Assembly (NCBI GenBank): GCA_020852035.1
Contig: JADZBR010000259.1
Coordinates: 1 to 6,875, forward strand
Reading direction: 5' to 3'
DNA length: 6,875 nucleotides
DNA from: Caulobacteraceae bacterium
GTDB taxonomy: Bacteria; Pseudomonadota; Alphaproteobacteria; Caulobacterales; Caulobacteraceae
A program made the position numbers and the translations under genes. The notes under the pieces are model-generated. The model was not told the DNA's origin, did no database searches, and was given only the letters and a program-made list of their open reading frames with translations. Shown here piece by piece: positions 1 through 5,327 of this stretch (its first letter is position 1; every line of letters begins with the position of its first letter).

Positions 1-2
1 CG

Positions 3-401
3 GAGCTGATGAGCGAGGCAATGGACCGCCGCGTGCTGCTGGTCACGCCCACCACGCTCTTCGCGCTCTGCAAGGCGGTGGTCTATGGCTGGCGGGTGGA
101 GGACCAGGCGGCCAACGCCCGCCACATCGCCGACCTCGGCCGCGAACTCTACAAGCGCCTGTCGGTGATGGGCGGCCACGCGGCGGCGGTCGGCAAGTCG
201 CTGGAGCAGGCGGTCGGCAAGTACAACGCCATGGTCGGCTCGCTGGAGACCCAGGTGATGACCCAGGCCCGGCGGTTCGAGGACCTGCAGGTGGATCAGG
301 CCGGCAAGGACCTGCCGACGTTGGAGCATGTGGACGCCGCGGTGCGACCTTTGGCCAAGCTGGCGGTGGAGAACCCGACCTTGACGCTCGGAGATCGCTG
401 A
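3..401 (+). CDS. rmuC: DNA recombination protein RmuC, C-terminal part (5' end outside window)
   Basis: This is the last ~132 codons of an RmuC-family protein. The frame is open from the window edge, so no start is called; the ATG at 9 is internal. The visible part begins in the conserved core (VLLVTPTTLFALCKAV, then W-R-V-E-D-Q with an A-N-A-R-H-I-A-D-L-G-R-E-LY segment). It continues into the helical region with GKSLEQAVGKYNAMVGSLE and a Q-A-R-R-F-E-D-L stretch, which is the usual end of the RmuC domain. A short variable tail (LTLGDR) follows. RmuC proteins are predicted coiled-coil proteins with a PD-(D/E)XK-like nuclease core; they limit inversions at short inverted repeats in E. coli. 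The nuclease core and N-terminal membrane anchor would lie upstream and cannot be checked. The stop at 399-401 is 14 nt before def, so co-transcription is likely. Confidence 0.92.
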   Translation, partial: ELMSEAMDRRVLLVTPTTLFALCKAVVYGWRVEDQAANARHIADLGRELYKRLSVMGGHAAAVGKSLEQAVGKYNAMVGSLETQVMTQARRFEDLQVDQAGKDLPTLEHVDAAVRPLAKLAVENPTLTLGDR

Positions 402-415
402 CCTACCTGCGAAAA

Positions 416-937
416 ATGGCCATCCGCCCCATCCTCACCGTCGATGCCGACATGGCGACGCTCAAGCAGGTCTCCAGCCCCGTCGAGGGCGGGGTGACCG
501 ACGAGCTGCGCGCGCTGATGGATGACATGCTGGAGACCATGTACGCCGCGCCGGGCATCGGCCTGGCGGCCATCCAGATCGGCGTGCCCAAGCGCATCAT
601 CGTCATGGACATCGAAGGGCCGGACCAGCCGAAGAAGCCCCGCTACTTCGTCAATCCGGAGATCCTCGAGGCGTCCGAGGAGCTGGAGCCCTACGAGGAA
701 GGCTGCCTCTCGGTGCCCGACATCTACGACGAGGTCGAGCGGCCGGCGAAGGTGAAGTTGCGCTACCTCGACTACGACGGCAACGAGGTGGTCGAGGACG
801 CCGAGGGCCTCTACGCCGTCTGCATCCAGCACGAGATGGACCATCTCGAGGGCGTGCTGTTCATCGACCACCTGTCGCGCCTGAAACGCGACCGGGCGGT
901 CGCCAAGGTCCGCAAGGCGGCCCGACCGGCCGCCTGA
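416..937 (+). CDS. def: Peptide deformylase
   Basis: 173 aa, full length for the family. The enzyme is cytosolic and ribosome-associated and removes the formyl group from the N-terminal Met of nascent chains. All three family motifs are intact: motif 1 GIGLAAIQ (residues 47-54), motif 2 EGCLS (95-99) with metal ligand Cys97, and motif 3 with H139-E140-M-D-H143, giving ligands His139 and His143 and catalytic Glu140. Motif 1 has Ile53 where many enzymes have Pro; this is common in alphaproteobacterial enzymes. The ATG at 416 is the first start in frame and gives the standard MAIRPILTV N-terminus. No Shine-Dalgarno is visible before it (CTACCTGCGAAAA), so translation may depend on coupling to rmuC, whose stop is 14 nt upstream. 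fmt, the usual partner of def, lies downstream but is separated by an oppositely oriented lipoprotein gene. Confidence 0.97.
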   Translation: MAIRPILTVDADMATLKQVSSPVEGGVTDELRALMDDMLETMYAAPGIGLAAIQIGVPKRIIVMDIEGPDQPKKPRYFVNPEILEASEELEPYEEGCLSVPDIYDEVERPAKVKLRYLDYDGNEVVEDAEGLYAVCIQHEMDHLEGVLFIDHLSRLKRDRAVAKVRKAARPAA

Positions 938-943
938 CGGCCG
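927..943. terminator. Weak candidate bidirectional hairpin at the def/lipoprotein convergence
   Basis: CGGCCG (927-932) and CGGCCG (938-943) can form a 6-bp GC stem around the 5-nt loop CCTGA, which contains the def stop codon. It lies where def (+) and the lipoprotein gene (-) run tail-to-tail. There is no clear T-run on either side, only TTCCCTG on the + side. It is therefore at best a weak terminator, and in sequence this GC-rich a 6-bp stem may be chance. Confidence 0.2.
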
Positions 944-952
944 TTCCCTGAG

Positions 953-1339
953 CTAGTTCTTCGGCTCGGCCGTATTGGCGTCGGCCTTGTCACGGTTGCG
1001 CGCCGCGTCGACGGCCGCGCCCGCCACCTGGCCCAGCGCCCGGCCGCCGTCCTTGGCCGCGTCTCCCAGCGCCGCGCCGGCTTCGCGCACGTCGGGATCG
1101 GTGGCGACCGCGCCCGCGGCGGACGACACCTCCGCCGCCGCGTCCTTGGCGCCTTCCTGGAAGTCCGAGGCCAGATTGGACGCCGCCGCGCCGATCTCGT
1201 TGGCGGCTTCGGCGGACTGGGCCTTGAGCTCCCCGCCGGCGGCGTTGGCGTCCGCCTGGGCGTTGTTCTGCTCCGCCGGCGAGCAGGCGGCGAGAGAGAG
1301 GCCCGCGGCGGCCAGGGCGACGATGGCGATCGTTCTCAT
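953..1339 (-). CDS. Small Ala-rich (LEA-like) lipoprotein, function unknown
   Basis: 128 aa from the ATG at 1339, preceded by GGAG 7 nt upstream (CTCC at 1347-1350 on +). An upstream in-frame start at 1384 would add 15 residues and spoil the signal peptide, so it was not used. The N-terminus is a lipoprotein signal: MRTIAIVALAAAGLSLAAC, with the lipobox L-A-A-C placing the acylated Cys at 19. Ser20-Pro21 follow, with no Asp at +2, which fits Lol-dependent transfer to the outer membrane. After an Asn/Gln/Ala-rich linker, roughly residues 35-110 are Ala, Glu, Asp and Lys in loose ~11-residue amphipathic periodicity (ELKAQSAEAANEIGAAASNL and AGAALGDAAKDGGRALGQVA), as in LEA-like or Ala-rich envelope lipoproteins. 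The tail is charged (RNRDKADANTAEPKN). The specific role is unknown; a stress or envelope function is inference. It is convergent with def (15 bp between stops) and divergent from fmt. Confidence 0.8.
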   Translation of the reverse strand: MRTIAIVALAAAGLSLAACSPAEQNNAQADANAAGGELKAQSAEAANEIGAAASNLASDFQEGAKDAAAEVSSAAGAVATDPDVREAGAALGDAAKDGGRALGQVAGAAVDAARNRDKADANTAEPKN

Positions 1340-1422
1340 GGTCAAGCTCCGTTGCTGGGGTGCGAAACGGCGCGCGGTGCGCATGGTTCCGCAAACCGCC
1401 GCGGGAGGCTAAAGCCACGCCG
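1340..1422. promoter_or_regulatory. Divergent 83-bp promoter region, lipoprotein gene and fmt
   Basis: This is the only space between the lipoprotein start (ATG at 1339, -) and the fmt start (ATG at 1423, +), so both promoters or at least both leaders must lie here. I see no confident -35/-10 pair. An SD-like GGGAGG at 1403-1408 serves fmt at a rather long spacing (14 nt), and GGAG (minus strand, 1350-1347) serves the lipoprotein gene. A small dyad GGTT-N5-AACC sits at 1385-1397. fmt transcription could also come from def read-through. Confidence 0.4.
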
Positions 1423-2337
1423 ATGCGCCTCGCCTTCCTCGGAACCCCCGACTTCGCCGTGCCGACGCTCTCCGAACTGGTCGCGGCCGGGCACGAGATC
1501 GCCTGCGTCTACGCCCAGCCGCCGGCGCCGCGCGGTCGCGGTCAGGCGGTGAAGCCTTCGCCGGTGCAGGCTTTCGCCGAGAGTCTGGGGCTGCCCGTCC
1601 GCACCCCGGCTTCCATGCGCGACCCGGCCGAGATCGAGGCGTTCCGGGCGCTGGCGCTCGACGCCGCCGTGGTCGTCGCCTTCGGCCAGATCCTGCCGCG
1701 CGAGGTGCTGGAGGCGCCGCGCCTGGGCGCGTTCAACCTGCACGCCTCGCTGTTGCCCCGCTGGCGGGGCGCCGCGCCCATCCAGCGTGCGATCATGGCC
1801 GGCGACCCCCACACCGGCGTGCAGGTGATGCGGATGAGCGAGGGCCTCGACGAGGGGCCGGTGCTGCTTTCCGAGACGGTGCGGATCGACGCCCTCGACA
1901 CCGCCGGAAGCCTGCACGACCGCCTGGCCGCCGTGGGCGCGCACCTGGCGCCCCGGGCGCTGGCCGCCATCGAACGCGGTGTGGCGGTCGAGGCGCCACA
2001 GGCGGAAGAGGGCGTCACCTACGCCAAGAAAATCCGTCCCAAGGAAGCCCGCATCGACTGGTCGAAGCCGGCTGCCGATGTGGACCGCAAGATCCGTGGC
2101 CTCTCGCCGTTTCCGGGCGCCTGGTTCATGGCCGGGGGCAAGCGGGTGAAGGCCCTGCTCAGCCGGGTGGAGGACGCGGACGGCGCACCGGGCGAAGTGC
2201 TGGACGCGGCCCTGCTGATCGCCTGCGGAGACGGGGCGGTGCGCCTGCTGCGGGCCCAGCGCGAGGGCAGGAGCGTTCAGCACGCGGAGGCTTTCCTGCG
2301 CGGCTTTCCGCTGAACGCCGGAACGAGGCTCGACTGA
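1423..2337 (+). CDS. fmt: Methionyl-tRNA formyltransferase
   Basis: 304 aa, normal length for the family. It transfers formyl from 10-formyl-tetrahydrofolate to Met-tRNAfMet in the cytosol, the step that def later reverses on the nascent peptide. The start chosen is the ATG at 1423, giving the family N-terminus MRLAFLGTPDFAVPTL; the longer frame from 1360 would add 21 residues of no family character. Visible motifs are GTPDFAVPTL (7-16), FGQILP (87-92) and NLHASLLPRWRGAAPIQRA (105-123), carrying catalytic Asn105 and His107. The SEGLDEGPVL segment holds catalytic Asp143. The C-terminal tRNA-binding domain begins near YAKKIRPKEARIDW, which matches E. coli Fmt closely in recalled sequence. The stop and the truA start share one base (TGATG at 2335-2339), so translational coupling to truA is expected. 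Confidence 0.97.
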   Translation: MRLAFLGTPDFAVPTLSELVAAGHEIACVYAQPPAPRGRGQAVKPSPVQAFAESLGLPVRTPASMRDPAEIEAFRALALDAAVVVAFGQILPREVLEAPRLGAFNLHASLLPRWRGAAPIQRAIMAGDPHTGVQVMRMSEGLDEGPVLLSETVRIDALDTAGSLHDRLAAVGAHLAPRALAAIERGVAVEAPQAEEGVTYAKKIRPKEARIDWSKPAADVDRKIRGLSPFPGAWFMAGGKRVKALLSRVEDADGAPGEVLDAALLIACGDGAVRLLRAQREGRSVQHAEAFLRGFPLNAGTRLD

Positions 2338-3074
2338 TGCCCCGCTACCGGCTGACGGTCGAGTACGATGGGCGGCCCTACCGCGGCTACCAGGCGCAGG
2401 CCGAGCTGCCGAGCGTGCAGGCGTCCATCGAGCGGGCGATTCTGGGCTTCTGTGGCGAGGACCTGCGGCTGCAGGCGGCCGGGCGCACGGACACCGGCGT
2501 GCATGCAACCGGCCAGGTGCTGCACATCGACCTCGCCAAGGACTGGAAGCCGGACGTGGTGCGCGATGCGCTGAACGCCCACCTCGCGCCCGAACCGATC
2601 GCCATCCTCTCGGCCGAGGTCGCGGAGGAGGGCTGGCATGCGCGGTTCTCGGCGACCGAGCGGCGCTATCTCTACCGCATCCTCAACCGCCGGGCGCCGC
2701 CGGGGCTCGACCAGGGCCGGGTCTGGCATGTGAAGAAGCCGCTGGACGCAGAGGCCATGCACGCCGCCGCCCAGGCGCTGGTCGGCCACCACGACTTCAC
2801 CACCTTCCGCGACCTGCAATGCCAGGCCAAGTCGCCGATGAAGACCCTGGATGTCGCCGCCGTCCGCCGGGTCGGCGAGGAGGTGCGTCTGGAGTTCGCC
2901 TCGCGCTCGTTCCTGCACCGGCAGGTGCGCTCGATGACCGGCTCGCTGGTCGAGGTCGGCGTCGGGCGATGGCGCGCGCGCGACCTTGCGGCCGCGCTCG
3001 AAGCGCGCGACCGCAGGGCCTGCGGGCCGGTGGCGCCCGCCGAGGGCCTCTACCTGACCGGCGTCAGCTATTAG
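2337..3074 (+). CDS. truA: tRNA pseudouridine(38-40) synthase TruA
   Basis: 245 aa, standard length. It isomerises uridines at positions 38-40 of the tRNA anticodon arm in the cytosol. The N-terminus has the family YDG motif (Y10-D11-G12) followed by G17-Y18-Q19, where many members have GWQ. The catalytic motif GRTDTGVHA (49-57) is intact with Asp52 as nucleophile. Further family blocks are HARFSATERRYLYRI (101-115), with the active-site Tyr, FTTFRDLQCQAKSP in the middle of the C-terminal half, and FLHRQVRSMTGSLVEVG from residue 192, with the conserved Arg198. The start ATG overlaps the fmt stop by one base, so there is no separate ribosome site. The stop TAG overlaps the stop of the convergent DUF3597 gene by 4 bp. 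Confidence 0.97.
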   Translation: MPRYRLTVEYDGRPYRGYQAQAELPSVQASIERAILGFCGEDLRLQAAGRTDTGVHATGQVLHIDLAKDWKPDVVRDALNAHLAPEPIAILSAEVAEEGWHARFSATERRYLYRILNRRAPPGLDQGRVWHVKKPLDAEAMHAAAQALVGHHDFTTFRDLQCQAKSPMKTLDVAAVRRVGEEVRLEFASRSFLHRQVRSMTGSLVEVGVGRWRARDLAAALEARDRRACGPVAPAEGLYLTGVSY

Positions 3075-3460
3075 TCGAGCAGTTCGGGCGGCACCTTGCC
3101 GCCGTTCTCGGAGAGCTTCTTGATCACCTGCTTGTGCAGCCAGATGTTCATGGTCGCCGAGTCCGAGGTGTCGCCGGTGTAGCCGAGCTCGGCGGCCAGT
3201 TCCTTGCGTTCGGCCAGGCTGGACTCCATTCCCACCAGCTTCATCAGGTCGACGATGGACGTGCGCCAGTTCAGCTTCTGGCCGGCCCCGGCGGCCATCT
3301 CGTCGAGGATGCCGGTGACGTCGATAGGCTCCGGCGCGGCGGGGGCGACCTGCGGCGTGGTGGCGGGCGCCGCCCCGGCGGTCGGCTGAACGGCTTCCGC
3401 AGGCGCCTTCTTCGGCGCGCGGTGGAAGATCTTGTCCATGATGTTGCTGAAGATGCCCAT
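3071..3460 (-). CDS. DUF3597 domain protein (conserved hypothetical)
   Basis: 129 aa from the ATG at 3460, with GGAG 6 nt upstream (GGAGACTTCTATG on the minus strand). The N-terminus MGIFSNIMDKIF is a short amphipathic helix. Residues ~15-45 are a Pro/Ala-rich flexible linker. A compact helical domain fills residues ~46-129, with IDVTGILDEMA, LNWRTSIVDLMKLVGMESSL, then ERKELAAELGY and SATMNIWLHKQVIKKLSENG. This pattern is the DUF3597 family as I recall it: a small soluble helical domain without assigned biochemical function, often with this same N-terminus and linker. No signal peptide or catalytic motif is visible. The gene is convergent with truA (4-bp stop overlap) and lies 137 bp downstream of the EamA gene. 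The family call is from memory of the sequence pattern. Confidence 0.88.
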   Translation of the reverse strand: MGIFSNIMDKIFHRAPKKAPAEAVQPTAGAAPATTPQVAPAAPEPIDVTGILDEMAAGAGQKLNWRTSIVDLMKLVGMESSLAERKELAAELGYTGDTSDSATMNIWLHKQVIKKLSENGGKVPPELLD

Positions 3461-3537
3461 AGAAGTCTCCGACTTGAGGTGTCCGGACAGGCCCCGAGCC
3501 TGGCCCGCTCGCGCGACAGCGCGATGAAGCTTCAGCG
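3461..3537 (-). promoter_or_regulatory. Leader of the DUF3597 gene with three small dyads
   Basis: In the 77 bp upstream of the DUF3597 start lie three adjacent inverted repeats. They are the perfect 10-bp palindrome TGTCCGGACA (3480-3489), CAGGC-N5-GCCTG (3488-3502) and TCGCGC-GACA-GCGCGA (3509-3524). Any of them could be an operator or a leader hairpin for the minus-strand transcript, and the last could also act after EamA read-through. No T-run follows, so none is a convincing intrinsic terminator. No clear -35/-10 was found. Confidence 0.35.
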
Positions 3538-3544
3538 TCAGGCG

Positions 3545-3563
3545 GCGGCGAAGGTTCCAAAGT
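3545..3563 (+). repeat. 19-bp direct repeat, copy A (downstream of the EamA gene)
   Basis: GCGGCGAAGGTTCCAAAGT is 17/19 identical to copy B at 4039-4057, in the same orientation 494 bp away, with the EamA gene between them. On the minus strand copy A reads HFGTFAA in the frame of the EamA gene after its stop, and a TGA at 3540-3538 ends that frame. Copy B is the DapE C-terminal coding sequence (YFGTFTA then TGA). Confidence 0.6.
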
Positions 3564-3597
3564 GACCGCGTGGCGTAAGCCCGAGGGCGTCGGCCGC

Positions 3598-4038
3598 CTA
3601 GCTTTTCAGCGAAACCAGCACCGCGCCGAGCGCGATGAGGGCCACGCCGAGCCAGTTCTTCACAGACAGGCGCTCGCCGAGGAAGGCGACGCCGAACACC
3701 GCCACCAGCACCACCGAGAGCTTGTCGATCGGCGCCACCCGCGCCGCGTCACCGAGTTTCAGGGCGCGGAAGTAGCAGAGCCAGGAGAGGCCGGTGGCCA
3801 GGCCCGAAAGGGTCAGGAAGAGATAGGTCCGCCGGGATATGTCGGCCAGCGGCGTCCACTGGCCGGTGATGGACAAGATCAGGGCGAAGGCAGCCAGGAT
3901 GACGATGGTTCGCAGGAAGGTCGCGAAGTCGGAACTGACATTCTCGACGCCCACCTTGGCGAAGATGGCGGTCAGGGCGGCGAACAGGGCCGAGGCCAGC
4001 GCCCAGAAGGTCCAGCTGCCGGCCAGCTCGCGGGTCAC
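3598..4038 (-). CDS. Half-size EamA-family (drug/metabolite transporter superfamily) membrane protein
   Basis: 146 aa with a single EamA unit rather than the usual two in tandem, so it probably works as a dimer in the inner membrane. About five membrane segments are visible, at ~9-27, 38-57, 71-90, 101-120 and 127-144. Conserved features are the FAALTAIFAKVGVE block (19-32), the SGLATGLSWLCYFRALKLG block (78-96), APIDKLSVV (102-110) and the FLGERLS loop (119-125). These are typical of a single-domain EamA group common in proteobacteria. The start is GTG at 4038, because the frame has no other Met or likely start and the GTG overlaps the dapE stop as GTGA (4035-4038), a classic coupling arrangement. 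The substrate is unknown. Coupling to dapE allows a guess at an amino acid or DAP-pathway metabolite, but this is inference only. The gene is bracketed by a 19-bp direct repeat. Confidence 0.9.
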   Translation of the reverse strand: MTRELAGSWTFWALASALFAALTAIFAKVGVENVSSDFATFLRTIVILAAFALILSITGQWTPLADISRRTYLFLTLSGLATGLSWLCYFRALKLGDAARVAPIDKLSVVLVAVFGVAFLGERLSVKNWLGVALIALGAVLVSLKS

Positions 4039-5186
4039 GCGGTGAAGGTTCCGAAGTAGCGAGCGATCAGGCGCTCGTAGACGCTGGAAAGCTGCTCGAC
4101 CTGCCAGGTCGGGATGTGTTCGTCGACCGCGTGCATGGTCTGGCCCACCAGGCCCATCTCGATCACCGGGCAGAGCTGGCGGATGAACCGCGCGTCGGAG
4201 GTGCCGCCGGTGGTGGAGAGTTCCGGCCGCTTGCCGGTGACGTCGGCGATCGCGGCGGCGGCCAGGTCGGTGAACGGCCCCTCGCGGGTCAGGAAGGCTT
4301 CGCCCGAGAGCCAGGTTTTCAGTTCGACGCTCCCCTGGAAGTCCTGCACCGCCGCGTCGGCCTCGGCCTGCAGCCAGGCGATCAGGTCCGCGCCCTTGTG
4401 GGCGGGGTTGAAGCGGATGTTGATCCGCCCCCTGGCCTCGGCCGGGATGACGTTGTGCGCCGGGTTGCCGACGTCGAGGGTGGTGATCTCCAGGTTCGAG
4501 GGCTGGAAACCCTCGTAGCCCTCGTCCAGCACATGGGCGTCGAGCTTTTGCATCAGGCGCACCAGCACCGGGACCGGGTTGGCCGCCCGCTGCGGATAGG
4601 CCACGTGGCCCTGGCGGCCGCGGATCGTGAACTCGACGTTCAGGCTGCCCCGGCGGCCGATCTTGATCATGTCGCCGAAGGTCTCGGCCGAGGTCGGCTC
4701 GCCGACCACGCAGTGCTCCACCGCCTCGCCCTCGGCGATCAGCGCCTCGACCACCTTGCGGGTGCCGTCGATGGCGGGGCCTTCCTCGTCGCCGGTGATC
4801 AGGAAGGAGAGCGAGCCCTTCACCGTCCCGGCCGCGATGGCGCGGGCGGCGGCGGCGGCGAAGGCGGCGATGCCGCTCTTCATGTCCACCGAGCCACGGC
4901 CGTAGAGCACGCCGTCCACCACTTTCGCCGCGAAGGGATCGTGCCGCCAGGCGCCCGCGTCTCCCACCGGAACCACATCGGTGTGACCGGCGAAGCAGAG
5001 GTTCGGCCGCGCCGTCCCATAGCGGGCGTAGAGGTTCTCGATCTCGCCGAATTTCATCCGCCGGCAGGCGAACCCCAGGCCCTCGAGCACGCCTTGCAGC
5101 GCCTCCATCGCCCCCGCGTCGGCGGGGGTGACCGAGGGGCGGCGCATCAGGTCCTGGGCCAGGGCGAGCGGGTCGATCAGCGTCAT
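4035..5186 (-). CDS. dapE: Succinyl-diaminopimelate desuccinylase
   Basis: 383 aa, M20 metallopeptidase family. It hydrolyses N-succinyl-LL-2,6-diaminopimelate to LL-diaminopimelate and succinate in the cytosol, supplying lysine and peptidoglycan. The di-zinc site is complete: GHTDVVP (67-73) with His68 and Asp70, GRGSVDMKSG (96-105) with bridging Asp101, GDEEGPA (132-138) with general base Glu134 and ligand Glu135, GEPTS with Glu163, and His352 in MHAVDEH. These positions nearly match the E. coli enzyme. The dimerisation domain lies between (about 180-290, including the RRGSLNVEFTIRGRQGHVAYP block). The start is ATG at 5186, giving MTLIDPLALAQDLMRRPSVTP, the family N-terminus; no good SD is present (AAAGCGAAGCC). 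The stop overlaps the EamA GTG. The gene is divergent from the exonuclease-like gene, and dapD of the same pathway ends ~1.4 kb upstream. Confidence 0.97.
   Translation of the reverse strand: MTLIDPLALAQDLMRRPSVTPADAGAMEALQGVLEGLGFACRRMKFGEIENLYARYGTARPNLCFAGHTDVVPVGDAGAWRHDPFAAKVVDGVLYGRGSVDMKSGIAAFAAAAARAIAAGTVKGSLSFLITGDEEGPAIDGTRKVVEALIAEGEAVEHCVVGEPTSAETFGDMIKIGRRGSLNVEFTIRGRQGHVAYPQRAANPVPVLVRLMQKLDAHVLDEGYEGFQPSNLEITTLDVGNPAHNVIPAEARGRINIRFNPAHKGADLIAWLQAEADAAVQDFQGSVELKTWLSGEAFLTREGPFTDLAAAAIADVTGKRPELSTTGGTSDARFIRQLCPVIEMGLVGQTMHAVDEHIPTWQVEQLSSVYERLIARYFGTFTA
4039..4057 (+). repeat. 19-bp direct repeat, copy B (3' end of dapE)
   Basis: GCGGTGAAGGTTCCGAAGT lies inside the last codons of dapE and is 17/19 identical to copy A at 3545-3563. 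It is read on the minus strand as YFGTFTA, the DapE C-terminus, ending in the TGA that overlaps the EamA start. The two copies frame the EamA gene as direct repeats. Confidence 0.6.
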
Positions 5187-5236
5187 GGCTTCGCTTTAGG
5201 GCCGGCGAGGGGGCTCGGCAAACAGGGATGTCGCCC

Positions 5237-5271
5237 GGGCGCCCAGGTTGGGCCGCCCGGCCTGGGCGCCC
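5237..5271. repeat. Perfect 11-bp inverted repeat containing two GGGCGCCC palindromes
   Basis: Arm 1 is GGGCGCCCAGG (5237-5247) and arm 2 is CCTGGGCGCCC (5261-5271); they are exact reverse complements with 13 nt between. Each arm also holds the 8-bp palindrome GGGCGCCC (5237-5244 and 5264-5271), with centres 27 bp apart. The element can be read as a paired operator or as a stable hairpin in the dapE leader, starting about 50 nt before the dapE ATG. No T-run follows, so it is not an obvious terminator. Confidence 0.55.
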
Positions 5272-5313
5272 CTTCGATTGTCGCCAGGTCCGCCAGCGCC
5301 GAGCCTTCCCGCC

Positions 5314-5320
5314 AAGGAGG
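5314..5320 (+). promoter_or_regulatory. Strong ribosome binding site that fixes the start at 5328
   Basis: AAGGAGG is a near-complete anti-SD match, 7 nt before the ATG at 5328. It is much stronger than the sites before the housekeeping genes here. It decides between the 5328 start and the later in-frame ATG at 5463, and supports real translation of this otherwise unfamiliar gene. Confidence 0.8.
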
Positions 5321-5327
5321 CCGCCCC

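Larger units (their letters stand above)
5187..5327. promoter_or_regulatory. Divergent intergenic region, dapE and exonuclease-like gene
   Basis: 141 bp separate the divergent starts of dapE (5186, -) and the exonuclease-like gene (5328, +), so promoters for both are expected here. The notable element is the 11-bp inverted repeat at 5237-5271, listed separately. AAGGAGG at 5314-5320 is the ribosome site of the + gene. I could not assign -35/-10 boxes on either strand. Confidence 0.45.

Noticed and set aside
1755..1770. GCCCCG-CTGG-CGGGGC hairpin inside fmt
   Set aside because: It falls on the codons of the invariant LPRWRG motif, so protein constraint and GC codon choice explain it.
1342..2508. 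Minus-strand open frame of 388 codons across fmt
   Set aside because: It is a mirror of fmt in GC-rich DNA, with Arg/Ala/Gly/Pro-rich translation, no motif, and overlap with two firmly identified genes.
2277..3560. Minus-strand open frame of 427 codons across truA and the DUF3597 gene
   Set aside because: It overlaps two well-supported genes in another frame; the composition is typical of a GC-rich shadow frame.
3562..4059. + strand open frame antisense to the EamA gene
   Set aside because: It is hydrophilic Gly/Gln/Glu-rich shadow sequence; the opposite strand gives a clear five-segment membrane protein.
4116..5327. Long + strand open frame antisense to dapE, joined upstream to the exonuclease-like gene (would make a 601-residue protein)
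   Set aside because: dapE on the other strand has every catalytic motif, and the antisense translation is low-complexity Gly/Arg/His-rich. The strong SD and ATG at 5328 mark the true start.
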